Shown: positions 1 to 7,751 of the stretch, in pieces | Layout: every line of letters begins with the position of its first letter | Numbering within the stretch: position 1 is the stretch's first letter | DNA from: Ruminiclostridium cellobioparum DSM 1351 = ATCC 15832 | GTDB taxonomy: Bacteria > Bacillota > Clostridia > Acetivibrionales > DSM-1351 | Length of the DNA: 64,000 nucleotides | NCBI RefSeq assembly: GCF_000621505.1 | Contig: NZ_JHYD01000010.1 | Span: 124,001-188,000, forward strand | Direction: 5' to 3' | Program-made: the position numbers and the translations under genes | Notes under the pieces: generated by a model | Database searches by the model: none | Seen by the model: only the letters and a program-made list of their open reading frames with translations | What the model was told of the DNA's origin: nothing

Positions 1-314
1 ATCACATCTGTCCTGTTGCCGGAGTTTGCCACACTGTAATCGGTATATTTGCTGTCCCACAGGCAAAATCCGTCATGATGCTTGGTAATGAGAATCACAT
101 AATTCATACCTGCCTCATATGCCACCCTCACCCACTGATCGGCGTCTATTGCCGACGGATTGTAGACTGCTGCAGGAATGTTCCCCTCAGACCATTCAAC
201 ATTTGCAAAAGTGTTTATTCCAAAGTGGATGAACATTCCGAATTTTCTTTCAATCTGTTCCTTCTGGGCCTCTGAAGGCTTTGTATCCGGTATCATGGAG
301 ATGTATTCAGCCAT
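1..314 (-). CDS. Alpha-L-fucosidase-like glycoside hydrolase (GH29), N-terminal part only
   Basis: The reading frame starts at ATG 314 behind AGGGAGG and runs off the left edge of the window, so only about 104 N-terminal residues are visible. They show the GH29 opening: [12 protein letters not shown], a VEWSEG turn, then [20 protein letters not shown], which in the family lines the active site. GH29 enzymes release terminal alpha-L-fucose. No signal peptide is seen, so this is probably a cytoplasmic enzyme acting on imported oligosaccharides. The catalytic aspartate lies outside the window. A relic of a sugar ABC permease lies just upstream. Confidence 0.85.
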   Translation of the reverse strand, partial: MAEYISMIPDTKPSEAQKEQIERKFGMFIHFGINTFANVEWSEGNIPAAVYNPSAIDADQWVRVAYEAGMNYVILITKHHDGFCLWDSKYTDYSVANSGNRTDV

Positions 315-380
315 AAACAATTACCTCCCTTAACTTTCAACCTATAATTTTAAAAACAGCACTTCCTTGTCAGGACGGTT

Positions 381-485
381 TTATCCCTTTACCGCACCTG
401 ACATTATTCCGGAAACAATATACCTCTGCATTAATAAATATAATACAATTATGGAGACCATGGCAACAAGTTTTCTGTTCGGGCC
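381..485 (-). pseudogene. Relic of a CUT1 sugar ABC transporter permease (MalG-like C-terminus)
   Basis: Read on the minus strand, about 35 codons end in QRYIVSGIMSGAVKG and a TAA stop. This is the hallmark C-terminus of MalG/LplC-type carbohydrate permeases, preceded by a hydrophobic stretch (LVAMVSIIVLYLLM). An in-frame TGA at 486-488 closes the frame upstream, and no permease sequence continues beyond it, so the rest of the gene has been deleted. The relic lies 66 bp upstream of the GH29 start, as a permease gene would in a sugar-uptake operon. Confidence 0.75.
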
Positions 486-520
486 TCAATAAGGAAAATT
501 TCAACTTTCCAGGAAAATGT

Positions 521-549
521 ATGACAATAAATTATAATTATATTATAAT
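521..549 (+). promoter_or_regulatory. Sigma-A-type promoter for the 627-1217 gene
   Basis: ATGACA (521-526) and TATAAT (544-549) are separated by exactly 17 bp in a very AT-rich stretch, 78 bp before the ATG at 627. It starts just beyond the deletion junction of the permease relic. Confidence 0.55.
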
Positions 550-626
550 ATTACTGAAACAGAGGAGCCATACTTTTAATAAATCAGACAAGCTCCCGTT
601 TGAATACTTTTATGGAGGATGACCTC

Positions 627-1217
627 ATGAAGTTAAGAATTACACGGAAAGATCTGGAGGACCTGACCCTCGAACAAAAACAAAATCTCTGTGACCTTTG
701 GATTCCGCATATTTATGATACCGCAGTTGCAAATGTATGTGTGGATGCTGCTGAAGAGAGATACGAACAAATTATTTACGTGATAGGCGGAATAAAATTA
801 TTGAAGCATCACGATATGCTTCTGCACGATTTGAAGTTCATGCCGGATGAAACCTTTAAAATCAAGGAAGAGGAGGCATCTTCTGATAATATTGCCTCGG
901 ACAGGATTGACGGCATTGATTCCGAACCGGCTCCCGAAGAGGAATTTAACTTTGATGAGGATTTCAATTTTGAGTTTCAACGTCCTGATTCCTATTCCAA
1001 GCAGGATTGCCTGCCTCTTCTGGATATCGGTCAGATGATTGACATCCTTGAAAGAAAGAATTTCGGTGAGGGTGACTTTTTCCTATCGGCCTCAATCGGT
1101 GATTATGTGCTGGAAATGGGAAAGAACGGTTTTTCAGGCTCTGTTCCTTATGATGAAAATAACAAATCCGGTGAGCTCTGTGATATTCTCTGGGAATCAA
1201 TAAAAGCTATTTTATAA
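627..1217 (+). CDS. Uncharacterised acidic cytoplasmic protein
   Basis: It encodes 196 residues from ATG 627, with GGAGG at 614-618 and 8-nt spacing. An upstream in-frame TTG at 600 and ATG at 612 lack a usable ribosome-binding site. The protein has no signal peptide or membrane segment. It has an N-terminal helical half and a very acidic middle (EEEFNFDEDFNFEFQ), then a C-terminal segment that may be a small alpha/beta fold. I do not recognise the family. The gene stands alone between the permease relic and a convergent lipoprotein gene, with a shared terminator. Confidence 0.7.
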   Translation: MKLRITRKDLEDLTLEQKQNLCDLWIPHIYDTAVANVCVDAAEERYEQIIYVIGGIKLLKHHDMLLHDLKFMPDETFKIKEEEASSDNIASDRIDGIDSEPAPEEEFNFDEDFNFEFQRPDSYSKQDCLPLLDIGQMIDILERKNFGEGDFFLSASIGDYVLEMGKNGFSGSVPYDENNKSGELCDILWESIKAIL

Positions 1218-1234
1218 ATCTGAGTAAAAGCTTA

Positions 1235-1269
1235 ACAAGGGAGTGTCTAATTTCCAGACACTCCCTTGT
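1235..1269. terminator. Bidirectional intrinsic terminator
   Basis: A perfect 14-bp inverted repeat (ACAAGGGAGTGTCT and its complement) surrounds a 7-nt loop. It sits between the converging genes that end at 1217 (+) and 1279 (-). There is no long U-tract, but the stem is strong enough to block either transcript. Confidence 0.65.
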
Positions 1270-1278
1270 AATTTGGGA

Positions 1279-2214
1279 TCAATCTTTATCAACGCTGACG
1301 TTTCCAACACCTGTACTCAGTTTAACGGAAGGGCCGCCTCCGTTAATATCCCCTTTGAAATGGAACTTGTCGTCCTTGCTGCTTATAAAACTACCTTCCA
1401 GTATACCCACACCGGTACTCGCATCCAGTGACATTTCTGTCTCTGCAGGAACTCTGAAATCAACATTTCCCATTCCCGTGGATGCATCAAATACGCTTAA
1501 ATCATCCAATTTCCCCTTAAAATCAACATTGCCTGCACCGGTGCTCAGCTTGCAGTCTCCCTTTGCTCCCGAGTTGTGTATATCAATATTTCCGGCTCCG
1601 GTACTGACATCAAATTGGGCATTCATACCCTTTAGGTCGATGTTGCCGGCTCCGGTGTCAGCTTTTACCTTATCCACCCCGGCTTCGGCCTGGATATTGC
1701 CTGCACCGGTACTGAGGCTTAAACCTTTGATGCTCTCCGGTACTTTTATGTCATAGTTTATTGTTATCTGATAGGTTTTATAGTTGTCCTTCTGCCAGTC
1801 CCAGAAATTTTCGCCATCCTTTGTTTTTACCGCAACTAAAACTTCTTTTCCGTCTTGTTCCAGTGAAATAACCATGTTTTCAAGTATTATTTTCTTGCTT
1901 TCCTCTGAAGTTCCCCTTACCTTTTTATTGGCTTTAATGCTGATTTGTGAACTGTCGTTTTTTCTGATATCTATATTTCCTGCATTGGTTTCAACCTTAA
2001 GCTCTTCACCTTCAATTTTATCCTGTGAAATATTCTGAGTATAAGTTGATTCCGAACCAATGCCGCTGAAAATGTTGTTATTTTTCTTGTCGCTTTGGCT
2101 TGATTTGTACAGTTCATATTCCTTTCCGTTGATTCTTACTCCGCAGCCTGCAGAAACTATAAGCACCACCGAAATCATTGTCAATGCTATAAATGAAAAA
2201 TATCTTTTTTTCAA
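1279..2214 (-). CDS. DUF4097-type (putative adhesin-like) beta-repeat lipoprotein
   Basis: The protein has about 311 residues with an N-terminal hydrophobic segment and a lipobox ending at Cys24 (VSAGC), so it should be anchored on the outer face of the membrane. After a short linker it is built of repeated units of the form STGAGNIDxK/STGVGNVSV. This is typical of DUF4097 beta-solenoid domains, whose function is unknown. I chose the TTG at 2214, which has GGGAG 9 nt upstream; the TTG at 2223 directly abuts that site and is unlikely. It is monocistronic and convergent with the 627-1217 gene. Confidence 0.75.
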   Translation of the reverse strand: MKKRYFSFIALTMISVVLIVSAGCGVRINGKEYELYKSSQSDKKNNNIFSGIGSESTYTQNISQDKIEGEELKVETNAGNIDIRKNDSSQISIKANKKVRGTSEESKKIILENMVISLEQDGKEVLVAVKTKDGENFWDWQKDNYKTYQITINYDIKVPESIKGLSLSTGAGNIQAEAGVDKVKADTGAGNIDLKGMNAQFDVSTGAGNIDIHNSGAKGDCKLSTGAGNVDFKGKLDDLSVFDASTGMGNVDFRVPAETEMSLDASTGVGILEGSFISSKDDKFHFKGDINGGGPSVKLSTGVGNVSVDKD

Positions 2215-2302
2215 TATTTTCAACTCCCATTTTAATAATATACTTAGAATACGCAGTAATTAATAAAATGTCTTAAAATAAGGGAATTATTTTCGCATAT
2301 TT

Positions 2303-2821
2303 TTAAATCTCGTTGTTTAAGGAACGATTAATCAGTCCTCCGGCATATTTCCAGATAAAATAGATCATAAAAGTCTGAACCGGCAAAAAAACGGCGCTCT
2401 TAACCAATCTCGCTGTTAAAACGGCATAAGCCCCCTTGTTGTATAGTATTACCAGCCATAATGTATTAAGTACAAGACTGCAGATTACTATAACTGACAA
2501 CACTGCCAAAAATGTTCTCTTAATGGTTATTTTCTTTTTATAAAGAAATATACCGTAAAGAAAGCCAGATACAAACGCAGTGAAAGTAAAGCCCGGGAAG
2601 AAGGCTCCTTTTGGAAATATCAGCATTCCCAGTACATCTGCAATCGCAGCACCCAATCCGGCCATTACAGGCCCGAATAAAATAGCCGAAACCGCTATTG
2701 GAATGAATTCAAAGGAAATTCTTACAAAAGTGTTTTCAATGGATAGGAATCTTGTCAGGATAACTTCAAGGGCAATAAAAAGCCCCAACAACAGAATGTT
2801 TCTGATTTTGTTGTGCATCAT
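2303..2821 (-). CDS. folT: Folate-specific ECF transporter S component
   Basis: The protein has 172 residues and is almost entirely hydrophobic, with five to six membrane helices. The segment FVRISFEFIPIAVSAILFGP followed by GLGAAIADVLG matches the FolT family of energy-coupling-factor substrate-binding subunits, which take up folates together with a shared ECF ATPase/T module (not encoded here). The start is the first of two adjacent ATGs, 8 nt after GGAGG. A longer frame reaching to 3058 is only readthrough of the leader. Identification is reinforced by the tetrahydrofolate riboswitch upstream. Confidence 0.88.
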   Translation of the reverse strand: MMHNKIRNILLLGLFIALEVILTRFLSIENTFVRISFEFIPIAVSAILFGPVMAGLGAAIADVLGMLIFPKGAFFPGFTFTAFVSGFLYGIFLYKKKITIKRTFLAVLSVIVICSLVLNTLWLVILYNKGAYAVLTARLVKSAVFLPVQTFMIYFIWKYAGGLINRSLNNEI

Positions 2822-2947
2822 CGGCACTACCTCCTTTATAATGTGCGAGTGCGATTTTTTATTTTTAGCATTAACAGCCCAAAAATAAAAAAACGCCTCA
2901 TTTTTTGTGTCCCGTTCCGGGGTTACAGTGCAATAAGAACACACTGT

Positions 2948-2984
2948 AAAAAGCCACATAAAAGAGGTTTCTCTTTTTGTGGCA
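2948..2984 (-). terminator. Riboswitch-controlled intrinsic terminator in the folT leader
   Basis: On the minus strand GCCACAAAAAGAG pairs with CTCTTTTATGTGGC around a short loop and is followed by TTTTT (2952-2948). The first bases of its 5' arm (GCC) are also the end of the riboswitch P1 stem at 2981-2983. Formation of P1 with ligand and formation of the terminator therefore compete or are coupled. This is a transcription-attenuation layout. Confidence 0.75.
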
Positions 2985-3083
2985 GCGGAATGCGAAATCT
3001 GCACCGCAAACACTGAAGTGTTTTTCGTCCAAAAGGCAACTTCCCGTCCCTTTGGCACTTAACGCGCAAAATTCTACTCTGCC
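2981..3083 (-). promoter_or_regulatory. Tetrahydrofolate (THF) riboswitch upstream of folT
   Basis: The leader on the minus strand begins GGCAGAGTAGAATTTTGCG, continues CGTTAAGTGCC then GGGACGGGAAGTTGCC, and closes with CGCATTCCGCTGCC. These match the conserved blocks of the THF riboswitch class (AGAGUAG, GCGUUAAGUG, GGGA.GG..GUUG). The ends GGCAG/CTGCC form the closing stem. THF riboswitches commonly sit before folT in Firmicutes, exactly as here, with about 160 nt between aptamer and start codon that holds the terminator. Confidence 0.88.
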
Positions 3084-3220
3084 AATTTTTTCAGCCAATA
3101 AACATACAGCAACGTATAAACGAATAATATATTTTATCGGCTCTTTAATTTTATATTAATATATACCATATGGCAATATGTGCAATTATAAAAATATACG
3201 ATATCATATTTTCCCTATGT

Positions 3221-3253
3221 AAAAAAAGACTGTCTCATTTTCTGAGACAGTCT
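3221..3253 (-). terminator. Intrinsic terminator of the 3307-3579 gene
   Basis: An 11-bp perfect stem (AGACTGTCTCA with its complement, 5-nt loop) is followed on the minus strand by seven T residues (3227-3221). It lies 54 bp past the stop codon of the lipoprotein gene. Confidence 0.8.
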
Positions 3254-3306
3254 CCTCTTATCAGGTATATATGAAATACTTGATTTCTTAAAAATCTTCC
3301 TTGCTG

Positions 3307-3579
3307 CTATTTCTTGGTAGCGGTAGCAGTTGCAGATGCTGTTGAAGTAGCAGTTGCCGTCCCCGGCGACTTTGTAGCTGTCCCTGGTGAGGGAGTTGCA
3401 AGTCCCGGTGATTTTGTAGCCATTCCAGGTGAGGGAGTTGCGACACCAGGGCTGATGGGAGTAGTTGTCGGTGTTGAAGTTACTGTCGATGTACTGGTTC
3501 CGGGCTCCTCCTTTTTCGCACAGGCTCCAAGGCTAAGAACCAAAGCAACTGCTATAAATAGAGCAAACAATTTTTTCAT
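3307..3579 (-). CDS. Small Pro/Ser/Thr-repeat lipoprotein
   Basis: The protein has 90 residues. Signal peptide and lipobox LSLGAC end at Cys20, then a charged KKEEPG patch. The rest is a low-complexity tail of repeated SPGxATPSPGxATK units ending in TATATATK-like runs. It resembles a cell-wall-spanning stalk or glycosylatable linker with no folded domain, so its role is unknown. GGAGG lies 12 nt and AAGGA 1 nt upstream of the ATG. It is a single gene with its own terminator. The coding DNA is itself a tandem repeat, so copy number may vary between strains. Confidence 0.75.
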   Translation of the reverse strand: MKKLFALFIAVALVLSLGACAKKEEPGTSTSTVTSTPTTTPISPGVATPSPGMATKSPGLATPSPGTATKSPGTATATSTASATATATKK

Positions 3580-3671
3580 TTCCTTAAAATATCCTCCTTT
3601 AAATTAAAAATATTTAAAAAGTTGTATTCATATTATTAGTAGAATTGCTAAATATATGCAGGTTTTTCCAT

Positions 3672-3706
3672 AAAAAAAAAATAAAAACGGCAATAAAGCC
3701 GTTTTT
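3672..3706 (-). terminator. Intrinsic terminator of the SLH protein gene
   Basis: A 9-bp stem AAAAACGGC/GCCGTTTTT with a 6-nt loop, followed on the minus strand by an AT-rich, T-dominated run, ends transcription 34 bp after the stop codon at 3740. Confidence 0.75.
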
Positions 3707-3739
3707 ATTTTTTATACACATTCGATCGGATTGAGAACC

Positions 3740-5719
3740 CTATTTCAGATCGAAGACCAGCATTGTAACTTTTCCCCCGTTATCCAGGGGCCGGTCGGTA
3801 TATACTCTGATATTGCTGTAACCTTGATTCGGACCCACTCTGATGTTTGAAACCGGCTGTGGATTTAATTTGCCGGAATAATCATTAAAGTATACCGCCA
3901 CAGTGCTGCTGAACTGGTAAATTACGTTATTCATCTTTATGCGCTTTGAATCCACTGCCTGAACATACCACCACTGTTCCTCGGGATTTGTTATATGATT
4001 GTAGTCCACAATGACATCATTATTCATTTTCATGCTTAACACAGTACCGACTTCGGCGTTTGGAATCTCACTTTTTGATGTATAGGTATACTTGCTGCTG
4101 CCCGAGAGCAGTTCGTATTTGTATGATCCGCCTGTACCCGTGGGCTTCTCAATACTTTGGACCACCATATCCTTATCCTGTTCATTGAATATGTCATATG
4201 CACATATTACATTGACATCGTTGAAGTCGCCTGTGTATCCCAAATACTTTATTTTCCCCGACAGCAGTCTTCCATTTGGTATATCGCTCCACCTTACCAG
4301 ATTGACTGCATAGTCTGTGTAATTAAAGATTTTTACATTGTCGGTAACATAATTATCACCTATCTTTCTATTATTTATATCCACCTGAAAAGCCGAACTG
4401 ATATCATATGTCATATTCAGTAAAGCAACCGTATCATCATTTATCAGTGAATACTGTACAAGCCTCCACTTGAATGCATAGGGGTCGATGTTCACCTTGT
4501 AGGTTTTACGCGAGCCGTCCACATGAAGCAATTCTACCGTATAGTATTGCTTGTTGTAATCTTCAGCTTTTTTCGAAACCATTGTGGAGCAATTTAAGAC
4601 GAAGGCATAGTCCTCGTTATTTTCGTCAACTTGAAAATAGGCATCGAGAACCTTTCCATCATAACCCAACAGGGCCGTCACACCGTCACCGGTGTTAAAG
4701 GAACCCGGGGATGAATTAAATCTGTTCAGGTTGGCGTACTGTCCCAATTCATAATCCACACTGTTGATCTGCAGGGTTTTTGGTGAATACTTGCTTGGGA
4801 GGATACTTGTTATTTCGCCCTCCACCTTGTTATCAACCACAAGATAGTAAATCAGCACATTGAGCCTGTTGTATACCTCATAAACTACATCCTTGTCCTT
4901 GATATCTTTTAAAGCAATGATTTCACCAACATTCTTTGTAGCCGGTGATGCAGTGTTATTATATGTATCCCTCAGGATAGGTATATCATCTCTAAAGGTT
5001 ATGTTACCGAGTTTTTTTGTATCGGGATTGAAATTCAATGCAACCTCCGGCTTGCCATAGACCCAGTTATCCTGATCGTCCATCAGACCTGCCGAATCCA
5101 CCAGAGTTATATCCTGGTCCTGTGCACTGGCTTTTTTTATATTGGTATTAAGCATTCTTGTAATCATAATCACAACAGCATTTGCAGGAATGGTGCTATT
5201 GCTGGAATAACTATAACCGGTTGTAATTCCGAGACCTTTTGCCTTATCCATATATCCGTTGGGCCAGGCTCCGATTATATCGGCCTGGGTATAACCCAAT
5301 GCCTTTACAACCGCAGTACACAGCTGTGCAAAGGTTATGGCTTCCTGCGGTTTGAATTTGCCGTCGGAATATGCCGATAAGTAACCCAGCTTGGCCGCAG
5401 CATTGATATACCCGCTGTATTCCGACTTTGACGAGACATCCGGGAAAGTAGTGGAACCTTCCATGGATTGAGCCAGTTCATTGTTTCCGGTGGAGTTGAC
5501 CATTATTTTTGAAAACAACTCTCTGGTCATCTTTCCGTCGGTTCCTACATCAGAAGCTTTTATGACTCCCCAAAGCTCCAGCTTTGCAATGGCATCATCA
5601 TACTCCGACCGGCTTTTTTCAGCTGCGGCAAATACAGCTATGGTTGAAAACATAAGTATGAAAGCCATGGCCATGGAAATTATTTTTACAAGTACCTTTT
5701 TGAAATTAAATTTAAGCAT
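3740..5719 (-). CDS. S-layer homology (SLH) domain surface protein
   Basis: The protein has 659 residues. A long signal peptide (to about residue 33, VFAAA) is followed by three SLH-like modules at roughly 40-95, 100-152 and 158-205 (key pieces: TTFPDV..YSGYINAAAKLG and GKFKPQEAITFAQLCTAVVKALGY). These bind pyruvylated secondary cell-wall polymer. The remaining ~450 residues are beta-rich with no recognised catalytic motif. Start ATG 5719 has GGAGG at 7-nt spacing; an upstream ATG at 5746 lacks a site. It follows the MacB-like permease gene by 65 bp on the same strand and may be read through from it, but ends in its own terminator. Confidence 0.82.
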   Translation of the reverse strand: MLKFNFKKVLVKIISMAMAFILMFSTIAVFAAAEKSRSEYDDAIAKLELWGVIKASDVGTDGKMTRELFSKIMVNSTGNNELAQSMEGSTTFPDVSSKSEYSGYINAAAKLGYLSAYSDGKFKPQEAITFAQLCTAVVKALGYTQADIIGAWPNGYMDKAKGLGITTGYSYSSNSTIPANAVVIMITRMLNTNIKKASAQDQDITLVDSAGLMDDQDNWVYGKPEVALNFNPDTKKLGNITFRDDIPILRDTYNNTASPATKNVGEIIALKDIKDKDVVYEVYNRLNVLIYYLVVDNKVEGEITSILPSKYSPKTLQINSVDYELGQYANLNRFNSSPGSFNTGDGVTALLGYDGKVLDAYFQVDENNEDYAFVLNCSTMVSKKAEDYNKQYYTVELLHVDGSRKTYKVNIDPYAFKWRLVQYSLINDDTVALLNMTYDISSAFQVDINNRKIGDNYVTDNVKIFNYTDYAVNLVRWSDIPNGRLLSGKIKYLGYTGDFNDVNVICAYDIFNEQDKDMVVQSIEKPTGTGGSYKYELLSGSSKYTYTSKSEIPNAEVGTVLSMKMNNDVIVDYNHITNPEEQWWYVQAVDSKRIKMNNVIYQFSSTVAVYFNDYSGKLNPQPVSNIRVGPNQGYSNIRVYTDRPLDNGGKVTMLVFDLK

Positions 5720-5784
5720 CTCAATACCTCCGCATCCCCATGTCATAATAAATATTTACTAAGATCACAAGGAAAATTTTAATT

Positions 5785-6963
5785 TTATTCAAACCTAAGC
5801 GCCTCTATGGGATTCAGCCTGGCAGCCTTATATGCCGGGAACAGTCCGAATATTATTCCTACTCCCAGCGATATCCCAAAGGAGAGCATCATCCAAAACG
5901 GTGAGTAAACAGGTGTGGTTATTTTCAGACCGCCTATTATGAAACGTATACAGAACAAGCCTATCAGTATACCCAGCACCCCTCCTATTCCTGTTATCAT
6001 AACGGCTTCTATGAGAAACTGTACCATTATGTTTTTCCTCTTGGCGCCTATGGCTTTCCTTATGCCAATTTCTCTAGTTCTTTCAGTAACAGAAACCAGC
6101 ATTATATTCATTATTCCTATACCGCCCACAATCAATGAAATAGCAGCTATTCCCCCAAGCACTATCATAAGGGTATCGGTTATGGAATTGAGTGTGGATA
6201 ACATTTGAGCCTGGTTTCTAACCGAAAAGGCATTGGAATTTCCGAATTTGTCGGTCAGATATGCAGTTAATTTCGCCATTGCCGGGTCAACAGTGGCGGA
6301 ATCAGCCGCCTGTACCGTAAAGTTCGATATCCTGGCATTTCGCCCGAGTCTCTGGGCTACTGTAACCGGAATGATTACCTGGTCATCGTCGGAAGAATCC
6401 TGGCCACCGTCTATTTCCTGCAGCAGCCCTACCACCTTGAATATCTGCCCGTTTATTTTTATTTGCTGTCCTATGGGGTTTTGTCCCTCAAACAGGTCAT
6501 TGGCCACAGCACTTCCAATCACCGCTGTTTTCAGTTTATAATCATTATCAAAGGATAAAATGAACCGTCCCGACTGGACATGTCTGTTTCTTATGTATTC
6601 ATAGTCTTCGTTTGATCCGATAACGGTGGTATCCCTGCTCTTGCTTCCGGCTTTAAGTGTCATATTGCCATTGACAATGGGCGCAATCATGCTTATATCC
6701 CCGCTGTTTTCCTCTGCAAAGGTCTTTAGTTCTTCATAGGTTATATTCCTGTTGCTGCCCCTGCCGGTTATGTTTATGGTGATAATATTGCTTCCCAGAC
6801 CTTCAATGGAATCTGTTATGCTCTTTGTGCTCCCCTGGGCAAATGCAACCGCTGTTATAACAGAGCCTACTCCGATTATGACACCCAGCATTGTAAGGAA
6901 GGATCGGACTTTGTTGCCGGCTATGCTTTTCAATGCCATTTTATAGGCCTGAAAAAACCCCAT
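5785..6963 (-). CDS. MacB-like ABC transporter permease (FtsX superfamily)
   Basis: The protein has 392 residues. It has one N-terminal membrane helix (about 20-42), a large extracytoplasmic MacB periplasmic-core domain (about 45-265), then three C-terminal helices forming the FtsX domain, with the typical TERTREIGIRKAIGAKR loop and ending NPIEALRFE. This is the full family layout. Such permeases do not channel substrates; they transmit ATP-driven motion to the partner adaptor (peptide, antibiotic or lipoprotein export). The start codon directly abuts the stop of the ATPase gene. Substrate is unknown. Confidence 0.9.
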   Translation of the reverse strand: MGFFQAYKMALKSIAGNKVRSFLTMLGVIIGVGSVITAVAFAQGSTKSITDSIEGLGSNIITINITGRGSNRNITYEELKTFAEENSGDISMIAPIVNGNMTLKAGSKSRDTTVIGSNEDYEYIRNRHVQSGRFILSFDNDYKLKTAVIGSAVANDLFEGQNPIGQQIKINGQIFKVVGLLQEIDGGQDSSDDDQVIIPVTVAQRLGRNARISNFTVQAADSATVDPAMAKLTAYLTDKFGNSNAFSVRNQAQMLSTLNSITDTLMIVLGGIAAISLIVGGIGIMNIMLVSVTERTREIGIRKAIGAKRKNIMVQFLIEAVMITGIGGVLGILIGLFCIRFIIGGLKITTPVYSPFWMMLSFGISLGVGIIFGLFPAYKAARLNPIEALRFE

Positions 6964-7641
6964 CTACACCGCCTCCTTATCTTCTGTGATCATTCCGTCC
7001 TGGATTCTTACTATTCTGCCGGCCTGCGCCGCGACATTGTTGTCGTGTGTTATGAGCACTATGGTATTCCCGTTCTCATGAAGCTGGTGCAGAGTTCCCA
7101 TCACATCAGCTCCCGACTTGGAATCGAGATTTCCTGTCGGCTCGTCGGCCAGAATGAGAGGAGGGTTGCTTACCAGCGCACGTGCAATGGCAACTCTCTG
7201 CTGCTGGCCTCCCGATAATTCGTTGGGAGTATGGTGGGTCCTGTCCCCCAGTCCCACCAATTCCAGAGCCTCTATGCTCTTTCTTACCCTCTCCTTATGT
7301 CCCACCCCCTGGTATATCAGAGGCAGCTCCACATTTTCAACAGCCGTAAGCTTTTTTAGTAAATTGAAGCCTTGAAATATAAATCCTATTTTATTATTTC
7401 TTATTTCGGCAAGCTGGTTGTCACTGAGTTTACTGACCTCATGCCCATCCAGATAATAACTTCCCGAGGTGGGCACATCCAGGCAGCCCAGCATATTCAT
7501 CAGCGTAGACTTGCCTGAACCGGACGGACCCACAATTGCAACAAATTCGTGTTTTGCAATGTGCAGCGAGACATTGTTAAGTGCATAAACCGAGTTCTCA
7601 CCCATCTCGTAGATTTTACACATATTTGTTATTTGAATCAT
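6964..7641 (-). CDS. MacB/LolD-type ABC transporter ATPase
   Basis: The protein has 225 residues and is a complete nucleotide-binding domain: Walker [10 protein letters not shown], signature [15 protein letters not shown], Walker [14 protein letters not shown], and switch His in LITHD. It powers the adjacent permease. The chosen start (ATG 7641) follows a GGGGG ribosome-binding site supplied by the right end of a dispersed repeat element; an upstream in-frame ATG at 7671 lies inside that element and is probably not used. Middle gene of the adaptor-ATPase-permease operon. Confidence 0.92.
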   Translation of the reverse strand: MIQITNMCKIYEMGENSVYALNNVSLHIAKHEFVAIVGPSGSGKSTLMNMLGCLDVPTSGSYYLDGHEVSKLSDNQLAEIRNNKIGFIFQGFNLLKKLTAVENVELPLIYQGVGHKERVRKSIEALELVGLGDRTHHTPNELSGGQQQRVAIARALVSNPPLILADEPTGNLDSKSGADVMGTLHQLHENGNTIVLITHDNNVAAQAGRIVRIQDGMITEDKEAV

Positions 7642-7727
7642 TTCAACCCCCATGAGCCGCATAGCAGCCATAAATAGTTATGGAATTTGGTCTCTCCTCT
7701 ACCGCTAAGGCGGATAAAGGAGGTTAA
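7642..7727 (-). repeat. RBS-carrying dispersed repeat, full-length copy 1
   Basis: On the minus strand this 86-bp element begins TTAACCTCC, contains a CCGCCTTAGCGG hairpin, then ACCAAATTCCAT and the hairpin GGCTGCTATGCGGCTCAT, and ends GGGGGTTGAA directly against the ATPase start codon. Its two ends are complementary (with one G-T and one change). It resembles the copies at 36720-36809 and 58971-59018. The element provides the Shine-Dalgarno sequence and can fold so as to hide it. Confidence 0.75.
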
Positions 7728-7751
7728 TTACCGCTGTCCCTGTGAACTTGA

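Noticed and set aside
1355-1756. Plus-strand frame of 133 codons opposite the DUF4097 lipoprotein
   Set aside because: It mirrors the repeat structure of the real gene; composition follows the repeated antisense codons.
2822-3058. N-terminal extension of the folT frame through the leader
   Set aside because: The extra 79 codons overlap the riboswitch and terminator; the true start has GGAGG at 8 nt.
3340-3490. CRISPR-like direct repeats
   Set aside because: The repeats are in-frame codons for SPG-x-AT units inside a lipoprotein gene, without spacers of constant length.
7118-7375. Plus-strand open frame of 85 codons over the ABC ATPase
   Set aside because: Shadow of the minus-strand coding sequence; no ribosome-binding site and no recognisable domain.
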